The translations under genes were made by a program, and so were the position numbers. Positions 36,033-44,130 of a DNA stretch of 64,000 nucleotides are shown in pieces (the stretch's first letter is position 1; the number at the start of each line of letters is the position of its first letter). Origin of the DNA: JABDMH01 sp965223105 (GTDB lineage: Bacteria; Bacteroidota; Bacteroidia; Chitinophagales; Saprospiraceae); assembly GCA_965223105.1 (NCBI GenBank), contig OZ244987.1, positions 7,440,001 to 7,504,000 of the forward strand. The letters run 5' to 3'. The notes below the pieces were generated by a model, which was given only the letters and a program-made list of their open reading frames with translations, was not told the origin of the DNA and searched no databases.

Positions 36033-36752
36033 ATGAGTAATCGAGAATCAATTATTGTAATGAGACTATTGGGGCTCATTGTTTTTTCAAGCATACTAGG
36101 TCTTTCAGCTTCTGGCCAAATGAGTTTTACCGATCAGGCTGGTGGTTTCGGACCCTTTGGGGGATATGTTATATCCACACTAAAGCAGCCAGGCCTGGAT
36201 GGGTCGGCCACAGACAGATCCCTTTACCGAAAGGGCTTTGAGGTTGGCATTAAAAGTGAGATGTATCGTTTTAGGTATTTACGTGGCAACATCATGGCCA
36301 GTTATATCCGTCTCGGCGCTCACGAATACTTGCCAGGTGAAAACAACCTGCAAGATGTTGAAGTGGACCTGCAGGCATTCAAGGCGGCCTTTAATCCTTT
36401 CCTGTTTAAAGTCGGCAATGACTTCTTACACGGATATGCCGGAGGTGGCGGATATGGCACCTTCTACATAAATCAGGAGGTTTCCGCCCAGCAGCCTTTG
36501 GAGAACTACTGGAATGGCGAGCAAGAGCTGAGAAAATTTGACTATGGTTTGGACTTGGTGGCAGGTGTACATGTTTGGAATTTTGATATAGAATTTCACG
36601 CACAACTTGGCATGGCGGATCTCGGTGAGAGATTTGACAACACTTTGGCCAAGCAGCAGTTCTTTAGCATCACCTTGGCTTATTTATATGTAAACCAGCA
36701 CGTCACAGTAAAGAGCTGCAAGAATAAAAAGAGCCTAAGAAAAGTCTATTGA
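36033..36752 (+). CDS. Predicted outer-membrane beta-barrel protein, unknown function
   Basis: 239 residues with a signal peptide (MRLLGLIVFSSILGLSASGQ). The mature part shows alternating aromatic/Gly strands (GGYVISTLKQPG, MASYIRLGAHEYLPG, GYAGGGGYGTFYINQE, FFSITLAYLYVNQHV), typical of an 8-10-strand barrel. No named family recognised. Because the signal peptide begins at MRLLG, the ATG at 36060 is a credible alternative start. Confidence 0.65.
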   Translation: MSNRESIIVMRLLGLIVFSSILGLSASGQMSFTDQAGGFGPFGGYVISTLKQPGLDGSATDRSLYRKGFEVGIKSEMYRFRYLRGNIMASYIRLGAHEYLPGENNLQDVEVDLQAFKAAFNPFLFKVGNDFLHGYAGGGGYGTFYINQEVSAQQPLENYWNGEQELRKFDYGLDLVAGVHVWNFDIEFHAQLGMADLGERFDNTLAKQQFFSITLAYLYVNQHVTVKSCKNKKSLRKVY

Positions 36753-36984
36753 TTGAAGGTGTTTGGGTGAACCCACGCCTTATGGTAGCTGGGCCTACAG
36801 CTTCTCATTTGGCAGGTCGTGTCTACGCAAATTTCCGGCGTGCCCGTTTTACCCCTTAAGCACAATTTCTTTAGGAGTATAATCGATCACTCCTCACCAA
36901 CGTTGAATCCACAAAGTATTGGTCGTTGGTTGAGCGACTTTGTTTATATAGTCTCGTGCAGCTGCTTGAAATTTTATGTAATTT

Positions 36985-37857
36985 ATGGCTATGAAACGCA
37001 GAATATTTCTTCAAAGATCCATGGCTGCTGGAGCAGCAGCATTTTCCCCGTTCCCCTATCATATTTATGCGGGTACTGAAAAAAAATTAGCCTCCGACAG
37101 GGTGAGTTTGGGTAATACCGGCATTGAAGTAAGCCGACTCGCGATGGGCACCGGTACCAGTGGAGTGGGTGGCAGCTCTAACCAGACCAGGAAACTAGGA
37201 GTTAAAGGGCTGAGTGATCTTCTCTATATGGCCCATGACAATGGGATAAATTTTTGGGAGTCGGCGGATCAGTACGGGTCTCATCCACATTTGAAGGCAG
37301 GTCTGAAGAATGTCAAGCGCGAAGACGTGGTGATCCTAACCAAGACCCATGCTCGTACAGCCAAGCAGATGCGCGAAGACCTCGACCGGTACCTGCAGGA
37401 GATCGGGACCGACTATATTGACATTGTTTTATTGCATGCACTGACCAACCCCAGTTGGCCTTCGGCCCGGGAAGGAGCTATGGAAGTATTGGCTCAAGCC
37501 CGGGAAGATGGAATCATTCGCGCCCATGGGGTCTCATGCCATTCCTTGGGTGCCTTGAAGACTGCAGCGGAGACGGAGTGGGTTCAAGTAGATCTGGCCC
37601 GTTACAATCAGGCTAGTGTGAGAATGGACGACAAATACGATGTGGTGGGACCGGTATTGCAAAAGATGAAGGATGCCGGCAAGGGAGTCATCGGAATGAA
37701 GATCTTTGGAGCCGGAAGGTTGAGTGACCGTATAGACGAAAGTCTAACCTTTGCTTTACATCAACCCTTTATCGATTGCTTTACCATCGGACAAGAAAGC
37801 GTCGATCAGCATCTGGATCTTCTAAAAAGGATCCCAGCATCCAGCACCCGGGGTTGA
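36985..37857 (+). CDS. Tat-exported aldo/keto reductase
   Basis: 290 residues. An N-terminal twin-arginine signal (KRRIFLQRSMAAGAAAFSP) implies export with cofactor bound. The AKR barrel has the catalytic Asp/Tyr in FWESADQYGSH, Lys in VVILTKTHART, DYIDIVLLHAL, GVSCHSLGALKTA and a C-terminal IGMKIFGAGRL. NADPH binding is expected. Tat-exported AKRs are common in Bacteroidota and Planctomycetes sugar-use regions. Substrate unknown; a sugar aldehyde or keto-sugar is likely. Confidence 0.88.
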   Translation: MAMKRRIFLQRSMAAGAAAFSPFPYHIYAGTEKKLASDRVSLGNTGIEVSRLAMGTGTSGVGGSSNQTRKLGVKGLSDLLYMAHDNGINFWESADQYGSHPHLKAGLKNVKREDVVILTKTHARTAKQMREDLDRYLQEIGTDYIDIVLLHALTNPSWPSAREGAMEVLAQAREDGIIRAHGVSCHSLGALKTAAETEWVQVDLARYNQASVRMDDKYDVVGPVLQKMKDAGKGVIGMKIFGAGRLSDRIDESLTFALHQPFIDCFTIGQESVDQHLDLLKRIPASSTRG

Positions 37858-37959
37858 TTAAAGTTAAACAGACTCAGTTGAGATACTGGCTGCTGTTCTA
37901 TTGTACCATTGGCTTTTGAAAGTGGATAAACAGGAGGATAAAATGATCACTGATAGTAT

Positions 37960-37967
37960 TATCTTTG
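37960..37967 (+). promoter_or_regulatory. TAnnTTTG -7 box upstream of the tRNA-derived repeat array
   Basis: TATCTTTG matches the -7 consensus exactly. Nine bases separate it from the first tRNA-like unit at 37977, so transcription would begin just before that unit and run through the whole array into the tRNA. No -33 element is obvious at 19-21 bp. Confidence 0.5.
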
Positions 37968-37976
37968 TCCTATTTT

Positions 37977-38324
37977 GGCGTGGTAGCTCCCCGAAGAAGA
38001 TCGGGGCAAGCAGCTTCGCCACCACTTATTTCATGGCGTGGTAGCTCCCCGAAGAAGATCGGGGCAAGCAGCTTCGCCACCACTTATTTCATGGCGTGGA
38101 AGCTCCCCGAAGAAGATCGGGGCAAGCAGCTTCGCCAGCACTTATTTCATGGCGTGGTAGCTCCCCGAAGAAGATCGGGGCAAGCAGCTTCGCCACCACT
38201 TATTTCATGGCGTGGTAGCTCCCCGAAGAAGATCGGGGCAAGCAGCTTCGCCAGCACTTATTTCATGGCGTGGTAGCTCCCCGAAGAAGATCGGGGCAAG
38301 CAGCTTCGCCACCACTTATTTCAT
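37977..38324 (+). repeat. Six 58-bp tandem units derived from the tRNA 5' end
   Basis: Six contiguous units start at 37977, 38035, 38093, 38151, 38209 and 38267, and the real tRNA begins exactly one period later at 38325. Each unit opens with GGCGTGGTAGCTC, identical to tRNA nucleotides 1-13 (unit 3 has GGCGTGGAAGCTC). A hairpin CCCCGA-AGAAGA-TCGGGG follows, then CAAGCAGCTTCGCC and the leader CACTTATTTCAT that also precedes the tRNA. Units 3 and 5 have CCAGCAC where the others have CCACCAC. Outer pairings GGCG/CGCC and AGCT/AGCT extend the hairpin. The alternation of variants suggests duplication of a two-unit block. Confidence 0.97.
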
Positions 38325-38398
38325 GGCGTGGTAGCTCAGCTGGTTAGAGCGCAGGATTCATAATCCTGAGGTCGGGAGTTCAAGTCTCCCTCACGCTA
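38325..38398 (+). tRNA. tRNA-Met (CAT anticodon)
   Basis: 74-nt cloverleaf. The acceptor GGCGTGG pairs with TCACGCT (G-U at both ends), D stem GCTC/GAGC, anticodon stem CAGGA/TCCTG with loop TTCATAA (anticodon CAT), T stem GGGAG/CTCCC with loop TTCAAGT, discriminator A. CCA is not encoded. The anticodon could be elongator Met or a lysidine-modified Ile2 tRNA; the initiator type is unlikely because it lacks the GGG/CCC pairs next to the anticodon loop. It is preceded by the repeat array and followed by a terminator. Confidence 0.95.
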
Positions 38399-38418
38399 CA
38401 CTGATAATCAATGAAATT

Positions 38419-38445
38419 GCCGACCATAAAAGGATCGGCTTTTTT
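38419..38445 (+). terminator. Intrinsic terminator after the tRNA
   Basis: GCCGA (38419-38423) pairs with TCGGC (38435-38439), with CC/GG inside, followed directly by six T residues. Placed 20 nt after the tRNA. Confidence 0.75.
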
Positions 38446-38544
38446 GTTGGTCAAACAGTGGTCAAACACTGCATCGAGATGGCACATACACTGCAAAGGT
38501 TATACTCTTTTACAGACTTGCTTGAAACCCTGCCCTGCTCAGCC

Positions 38545-38727
38545 TCACGAATTCTCTTCGTCGAACAAGGTATTTGATTTATCAAAAGCTTCTGATCTAC
38601 CTGCCAAGTTCATACAAAAACCTACTCTAATGACCTCACCGGCATTAGAATAGCGGTCTTTACCCACCCTTTCTTTTATGAAAGTCTCGAAATGCTTACT
38701 GAGCCAGATAGATGTGTTTTTTACCAT
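38545..38727 (-). pseudogene. Truncated ParD-like antitoxin
   Basis: 60 codons. The first 40 residues (MVKNTSIWLSKHFETFIKER, then GKDRYSNAGEVIRVG) match the ribbon-helix-helix N-terminus of ParD antitoxins, which dimerise to bind their promoter. The normal continuation (an LRLLEE-type helix that wraps the ParE toxin) is absent; the sequence becomes unrelated and stops at 60 residues. No ParE-like toxin follows. A strong Shine-Dalgarno (AGGAG, 7 bp before the ATG) is present, unusual among genes here, and hints at an acquired origin. It lies just past the tRNA, a common insertion spot. Confidence 0.6.
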
Positions 38728-38884
38728 GAATTCACTCCTTTACACTAAATACTCACAATGCGGTATGTCTGTCAAATCATTGTCGTCAGTGTGATTCCTT
38801 TCTCCCTTTGAAAATTATCTGCGCTTACCCAACCATAAACATATTATAATTATTCACAATGATTCAATGGACAGTCTAGTTCTA

Positions 38885-39709
38885 CTAACCATTCAATGGA
38901 GGATTACGCCTGCTAAAGTCAGTTGCGGGATCACTTTCCAATTTGATGACATATTGATTCTTGGCCAGAAATTCTTTCTCACCCAACCACCAGTGGCTTC
39001 TCGCGATGGGAGATTTGACTTCCCTACCATATACCTTGCGCAACTCAGTAATGATGTAATTCATTCCAGCCTCTACTGAATCAGTGACAAAGTACTGATC
39101 AGAATCTTCTGGTGAAATCGTTTGGGCTTCTTGCATGAAATCAACTTGTTTCAATAGATTTTTCCAATAGTCACTTCCAAATAGTACCATCGGAAAATCA
39201 TGAATCTTATCGGTCTGCATCAGGGTGAGTGTTTCGAATAATTCATCCATAGTGCCAAAACCACCAGGCATAACCACGAAAGCATAGGAATACTTGAGCA
39301 GCAGTACCTTACGCACATAGAAATGATCCATAGTGATCATACGATCGAGATAGGGATTGGGTTTTTGCTCAGTGGGAAGTACAATGTTGCATCCAACTGA
39401 CCGACCATTTACCGACTTCGCTCCCCGGTTGGCGGCTTCCATGATACCTGGACCTCCTCCGGTCATCACTGTAAAGCCCAGGTCGGCTATTTGAGCTCCA
39501 AACTCTTTGGCCTGTTGATAGTAGTAGTGATCATCCTTAAATCGTGCCGAGCCAAAAACTGTGATACATGGTCCGATGAAATGCAGATGCCGAAACCCCC
39601 GGATAAACTCGGTCATGATTTTTAAGGCGCTGATGAAATCTTTCCAGCGACCTCTCGGACCCTCGAGAAAGAGGTATTCCTGGTTTTGTGTTTGCTTCAT
39701 TCCCTCCAT
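38885..39709 (-). CDS. LOG-family (TIGR00730) nucleotide-processing Rossmann protein
   Basis: 274 residues with the LOG signatures: FGSARFKDDHYYYQ, VMTGGGPGIMEAANRGA and MPGGFGTMDELFETLTLMQT (PGGxGTxxE). Family members hydrolyse nucleoside 5'-monophosphates to release the base (the cytokinin-activating LOG reaction). Soluble. It lies 17 bp upstream of nothing else on its strand and downstream of the GH3 gene end, so co-transcription with GH3 is possible but not evident. Confidence 0.9.
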   Translation of the reverse strand: MEGMKQTQNQEYLFLEGPRGRWKDFISALKIMTEFIRGFRHLHFIGPCITVFGSARFKDDHYYYQQAKEFGAQIADLGFTVMTGGGPGIMEAANRGAKSVNGRSVGCNIVLPTEQKPNPYLDRMITMDHFYVRKVLLLKYSYAFVVMPGGFGTMDELFETLTLMQTDKIHDFPMVLFGSDYWKNLLKQVDFMQEAQTISPEDSDQYFVTDSVEAGMNYIITELRKVYGREVKSPIARSHWWLGEKEFLAKNQYVIKLESDPATDFSRRNPPLNG

Positions 39710-39726
39710 ATTTAAATCAATATTAC

Positions 39727-41919
39727 CTACTCTGCAACCACAACAGTAGTTTCCGCCCAGGCTCCGGCTCCCAGATCCTGGCTTCGTTTACTGGGAAGAC
39801 TTCCTCCCACCAAGATCCTATACCGGCCGGGCTTGAGAATAAGGTCTCCTTCATCGTTGTACATCGAAAAATGTCTTTTGTCAAGTTCGAAAGAAAGGGT
39901 CAGAGATTCACCGCTATCCACGGAAACTCTTTGGAAATCCTTTAAAGCGAGAAAAGGGTCGGTATCCGATCTTTCATCTTTAGAAAGGTATAGTTGGGCT
40001 ACTTCGTCTGATTCCATCGATCCCGTATTTGTCAGCTCGCAGGTGATGGTAAGCAACCCTTTTCCATCGAATCCAGGGCTGCTTGCCTGTGCATTGGCAT
40101 AGGCAAACGAACTGTAACTCAGACCAAAACCAAACGGATAGAGTGGTTCTGTTTCGAGAAAGCGATAGGTTCTTCCCTTCATGTCGTAGTTTTCAAAAGG
40201 TGGCAGGTCATCGATGGTCTTCACAAACGTTACTGGCAACTTTCCCGAAGGAGACAACCTTCCAAACAGTATATCTCCCAACGCTTGACCGCCTTGCTCT
40301 CCGGGATACCAGGCATAGACTACTGCATCCGCCATTTCGTGTATTTCGGGAATGGAAATGGCACTGCCTCCGGTGATCACTACCACCAGTTTATTGGCTT
40401 TGCTACGCAACAACTTCAGATATTCAATTTGGTGGGCTGGAAGGGATATATATTCCCGGTCGCCGGCACTGGGTGAGGCGATGGCTTCCCCTTCTTCACC
40501 TTCCAAGAGTTGGGTGATGCCCATGCAGGCAATCGTCACTTCTGCTTCTGCAGCTTCTCCCGAAAACCAGTCCATAGGATTTACATTTGGCCGGTCGAGC
40601 AGACCACCTTGTACATATCGGACAGCGGTATGATCCGACACATTGGCAATAATGCCTTCAGCGAGTGTGCGCATATCATCCCCTACCCCGTAATAATTGG
40701 CCAGCAAAGCCTGCATATCTGCGGCAGTAGGTCCGGTCACAAAAAGAGTCTTCAGATTGGGATTCAGGGGCAGCACATTGTCTTTGTTCTTAAGCAGAAC
40801 AATAGACTTGCTTGCGGCTTCGTAGCTAAGAGCAATATGTTCTTGGGAGCGCACCACTGTGGTAGAAATGGTGTCGAAAGGACCAGTACCTGGTGGGTCA
40901 AATAGGCCAAGGCGAAAACGGGTAGGTAGAAGTTCACGCAGATTTTTGTCGATGTCTGTTTCGGTGATGAGACCTTCTTCAAGGGCATCTAGCACCCCAT
41001 GATAAACACTACCGCAGTTCAGATTACACCCGGTTTTCAATGCCAAGGCGGCAGCCTCCTCCCGGGTTTTCACCACATGGTGACCTTGATAAAAGTCGAC
41101 CAGTGCCCAACAGTCTGAAACAAAGTATCCATTAAATTTCCATTTCTTGCGTAGCACCTGTTGCATGAGATAGGGGCTAGCGCAGCAGGGATCACCGTTC
41201 GTCCGGTTATAAGCTCCCATTACTCCCTCCACCTTCGCTTCTCGGACCAGGGCTTCGAATGCGGGCATATAGGTGTTCCAAAGATCGTGTCTGCTCACCA
41301 CGGCGTCAAACTCATGGCGCAGTTTTTCCGGGCCGCTGTGCACTACATAATGCTTGGCCATCCCGGCAGCCTTTAAGTACTTGGGATGATCTCCCTGCAG
41401 ACCTCTGACAAAAGCTACCCCCATCTGACCGATGTGATGCGGGTCCTCTCCGTAAGTCTCCTGGCCCCGCCCCCAACGCGGATCGCGAAACAAATTGACG
41501 TTGGGGCTCCAAAAAGTCAAACCTGCGTAGCGTTCGCGGTAACCAATCTTTTGGTTGGCATTGAATTTTGCCCGGGCCTCGTCGGCAATGGCCATTCCGA
41601 TTCGGTGTATTAGATCTGTGTCAAAGGTTGCACCCATACCGATGGCCTGGGGGAAGATGGTTGCCCGTCCATTACGAGCCACACCATGCAGACATTCGTT
41701 CCACCAATTGTACTGCGGTATACCCAACCGCTCCACAGCAGGTGCGCTGTACATCAGCTGACCAGCTTTCTCTTCGAGGGTGAGGAGAGAGATCAAGTCA
41801 TCAACCCGATCCGCTATGGGCAGATCAGGATTCTGGAAAGGATAAGATTGGCCCTGGATTTCGTTTAATGAAAATAAGAGGGCCATCAAGAGAACAAAAC
41901 CACTAAGGTTAGCTTTCAT
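39727..41919 (-). CDS. Exported glycoside hydrolase family 3 enzyme
   Basis: 730 residues with a signal peptide (MKANLSGFVLLMALLFSLNEIQG). The GH3 N-domain has FWSPNVNLFRDPRWGRGQETYGEDP and nucleophile Asp in GYFVSDCWALVDF; the C-domain has SIVLLKNKDNVLPLNP and a C-terminal Fn3-like domain (VAQLYLSKDERSDTDPFLALKDF). The SDCW context and overall layout favour the beta-xylosidase/beta-glucosidase branch. The frame is open to 42069, but only the ATG at 41919 (or 41922) gives a signal peptide. The catalysed link cannot be fixed from sequence. Confidence 0.9.
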   Translation of the reverse strand: MKANLSGFVLLMALLFSLNEIQGQSYPFQNPDLPIADRVDDLISLLTLEEKAGQLMYSAPAVERLGIPQYNWWNECLHGVARNGRATIFPQAIGMGATFDTDLIHRIGMAIADEARAKFNANQKIGYRERYAGLTFWSPNVNLFRDPRWGRGQETYGEDPHHIGQMGVAFVRGLQGDHPKYLKAAGMAKHYVVHSGPEKLRHEFDAVVSRHDLWNTYMPAFEALVREAKVEGVMGAYNRTNGDPCCASPYLMQQVLRKKWKFNGYFVSDCWALVDFYQGHHVVKTREEAAALALKTGCNLNCGSVYHGVLDALEEGLITETDIDKNLRELLPTRFRLGLFDPPGTGPFDTISTTVVRSQEHIALSYEAASKSIVLLKNKDNVLPLNPNLKTLFVTGPTAADMQALLANYYGVGDDMRTLAEGIIANVSDHTAVRYVQGGLLDRPNVNPMDWFSGEAAEAEVTIACMGITQLLEGEEGEAIASPSAGDREYISLPAHQIEYLKLLRSKANKLVVVITGGSAISIPEIHEMADAVVYAWYPGEQGGQALGDILFGRLSPSGKLPVTFVKTIDDLPPFENYDMKGRTYRFLETEPLYPFGFGLSYSSFAYANAQASSPGFDGKGLLTITCELTNTGSMESDEVAQLYLSKDERSDTDPFLALKDFQRVSVDSGESLTLSFELDKRHFSMYNDEGDLILKPGRYRILVGGSLPSKRSQDLGAGAWAETTVVVAE

Positions 41920-42418
41920 CATCTTCAGATTTTCGATATCGCAAAATTTACGGGTCATTAATATCTGTTTTTCATGGTTAATGCGAAAACGTTTCGAAAA
42001 TCTTTGATGGATTCTCTTCGTGTACAAATTTTTTCTTGAAACAAATCCATTGACTAATATGCTACTCAATAAAGTGTCACTGCCTCTTGCTTCTCTTAGC
42101 CACTCGTATTAAATATCTTATTTCAAATGGTAGAGCAACCATCAAAAAGGTTGGTCATATGACTCAATCAGCGAGGGGAGTCCGAATTGTTGAAAATTGG
42201 TCCCACCATATCTGTAAACATTATGGCAACTAACCTTCTATCCAATCTTGGGTTCATCTTTTATGCGCCAATTAGTGATGAAAGGGTTTTGATTTTAATT
42301 GTACTGCGGAAGTTAGAAATTAATTGCAAGACTTCAGAATCAACTAGGAAAAAGGTTGATTGGAAAAATAGGGTAGGTCAGCAATCTATCAGAAAAACAT
42401 AGGAAACTACAAACTGTT
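41920..42418. other. Upstream region of GH3 gene, otherwise empty
   Basis: 499 bp. It contains the operator-like palindrome at 41984 and AT-rich sequence. Open frames here show no recognisable protein. Confidence 0.4.
41984..41996. promoter_or_regulatory. Possible LacI-type operator upstream of GH3
   Basis: CGAAAACGTTTCG contains an 8-bp AAACGTTT palindrome with a central CG, the hallmark of LacI/PurR-family sites, about 65 bp before the GH3 start. One arm is imperfect and no LacI gene is in the window. Confidence 0.3.
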
Positions 42419-42865
42419 TTAATAATCTATTATTTGATTTAAATGATGCTCTAAATGTTCGACGTAATCGGTTATCAAGAACCTCAAATCAGCTTCAGTC
42501 CCATCCTTGAGTTCAATATGGTAATTTAAGGATTGATCGGTCTGAAGAGCCATTATAAATTTAATTCGATTATTTAGTGAAATCCAGAGATTGACCATTT
42601 CCTTTGTGTCGGAATTTTGGTAATCGTTCACTTTCACCAATTCATCTTGATTGTAAGGCCTTACTTTGTAGGGCTTAGGAATAAATTGGATTTCGGTAAA
42701 CCTTTGAAGGTTGTTGATTCCAGAATCAATTAAATGACCGATTATCTCCTTTTTGGACCATTTACCGGGATTGATCTTATGGGTCAGTTCCGATTCTGAT
42801 AAGCTTGAGATGTATTCAGATCCCGTATTTAGAAGCTCTTCTAATCTGTCGATTGTCTTTTTCAT
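42419..42865 (-). CDS. DinB/YfiT-like four-helix protein
   Basis: 148 residues. WSKKEIIGHLIDSGINNLQRF and DYVEHLEHHLNQIIDY hold the paired His residues of the DinB_2 metal-binding bundle, and LEELLNTGSEYISSLSESELTHKINPGKWSKKEI is the usual first helix. Members act as thiol-S-transferases or in stress responses; here the role is unknown. Single gene. Confidence 0.88.
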   Translation of the reverse strand: MKKTIDRLEELLNTGSEYISSLSESELTHKINPGKWSKKEIIGHLIDSGINNLQRFTEIQFIPKPYKVRPYNQDELVKVNDYQNSDTKEMVNLWISLNNRIKFIMALQTDQSLNYHIELKDGTEADLRFLITDYVEHLEHHLNQIIDY

Positions 42866-43005
42866 TTTTTAAGTTGTTTTTAGTACCAGCCAGCACTTCA
42901 ACCATTACTGAAGAAATCACCAGTGATTGGCATACCTTTGCAAATGGGTTAATACCTTTCTGTGTCAGACCTTAAAATTGCTTTATGAGTCATCTATGTA
43001 TGATC

Positions 43006-44079
43006 TTACCTTTTTTTTATGGGATTAATAGCCAATTCTGTAGCAATGGCATTTAGCTCCTCTATAAGACTAGAGGATATTGGAATACCATTTTCCAGGC
43101 GATCGGCTTGATGCCTTTTTTCGGGGTCTCCGGGCACAAGTACTGGCACATCCGGATCCTGCCTGGGCAAGCTTCGGATGCGTTTGGCCAAGTTCTGCAG
43201 GCGGGTCTTGAAATACTCAGGTTCCTCAAAGGCATCGATGCGTAGTGCTCCAAAGAATTGGCCAATGTTGCGCTTTGTTGAAAATGGATCATTGAACATG
43301 TCGGTTACTTTGTCTCCAGTGGGCATACCGGTGAGCAGACCACAAAAGATGTCGACCATCATCGCTATCCCAAAACCCTTATAGTCACCAATGGGAAGCA
43401 GCAGCTCTACATCGTCAGGAATTGTTGTCTCCTTGCCGTGTTCATCTGCGCCACAGCCCGGTGGCAGTGAGCGGTTTCTCTCTGCATACACGCGAATCTT
43501 ATTGGAACTCATGAACGTCGTAGCGCCATCGTAGCAAAATGGTTCCTCGGCAGCCATGGGTGCCGCCATGCAGACCGGATTGGTGCCAAAAAATTTTGAT
43601 GTCGCATTAGCAGCCCGCATCTTGGGTGTAGCGTTGGTGTAGGCCATGCCAATCATGTTTTCCTTGCACGCTTCGAGGGCAAAATATGCCATGGATCCGC
43701 AATGGCTTGAATTGCGAACTGCGACGTGGCCTGATCCGGCCTCCCTAGCCAGATTCATCGCATGATGCATGGCGTTGATGCCAGCTGCATGACCAAAGCC
43801 GTGATCTGCATCCAGGCGTCCAGTTGATAAGCTTGTCTGTTCGAAGTGAAATTTCGGTTTGGGATTGATTCGTCCTGCACTGATTGCCTTGAGATAATGG
43901 GACAGCAAACGAATTCCATGGGAGTCAACACCCCTTAATGATGCCAACCATAGTCCCCTGGCGGTTGTTTTCGCAACACTTTCTGCTACACTGGATCTGA
44001 CAAGTACCTCTTCCAGGAATTCCAAAATTGCCGTTGCCTCATAGCGTTGTTCATTGTGTTCCGGAGTACTCCCTTTCAT
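43006..44079 (-). CDS. Ldh-family (malate/L-lactate/ureidoglycolate-type) oxidoreductase
   Basis: 357 residues of the Ldh_2 fold: GLWLASLRGVDSHGIRLLSHYLKAI, DADHGFGHAAGINAMHHAMNLAREAG, VAVRNSSHCGSMAYFALEA with the active-site His, and the end of the core GDYKGFGIAMMVDIFCGLLTG. The family reduces or oxidises 2-oxo/2-hydroxy acids with NAD(P). The GH3, symporter and heparinase genes nearby suggest a sugar-acid step. 51 bp downstream of the PAS-cyclase gene on the same strand. Confidence 0.9.
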   Translation of the reverse strand: MKGSTPEHNEQRYEATAILEFLEEVLVRSSVAESVAKTTARGLWLASLRGVDSHGIRLLSHYLKAISAGRINPKPKFHFEQTSLSTGRLDADHGFGHAAGINAMHHAMNLAREAGSGHVAVRNSSHCGSMAYFALEACKENMIGMAYTNATPKMRAANATSKFFGTNPVCMAAPMAAEEPFCYDGATTFMSSNKIRVYAERNRSLPPGCGADEHGKETTIPDDVELLLPIGDYKGFGIAMMVDIFCGLLTGMPTGDKVTDMFNDPFSTKRNIGQFFGALRIDAFEEPEYFKTRLQNLAKRIRSLPRQDPDVPVLVPGDPEKRHQADRLENGIPISSSLIEELNAIATELAINPIKKR

Positions 44080-44130
44080 GTTCGATTAAATATATACTGC
44101 GTTTATATCAGATATTTCCGACATGAAATA

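Noticed and set aside
37965..38276. 103-codon open frame across the repeat array
   Set aside because: The 58-bp period is not a multiple of three, so the frame only appears open because the unit lacks stops; it overlaps tRNA-derived sequence and has no start signal.
37977..38324. CRISPR array
   Set aside because: Units are contiguous with no variable spacers, there are no cas genes, and the period continues into a tRNA.
38325..38600. Integrated element using the tRNA as attachment site
   Set aside because: No integrase and no second copy of the tRNA 3' end in the window; only the ParD remnant hints at it.
40083..41868. Several long plus-strand open frames opposite the GH3 gene
   Set aside because: They are shadows of a well-supported GH3 coding frame and have no family features.
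42187..42402. 71-codon open frame
   Set aside because: Composition is not protein-like beyond a short hydrophobic run and nothing supports expression.
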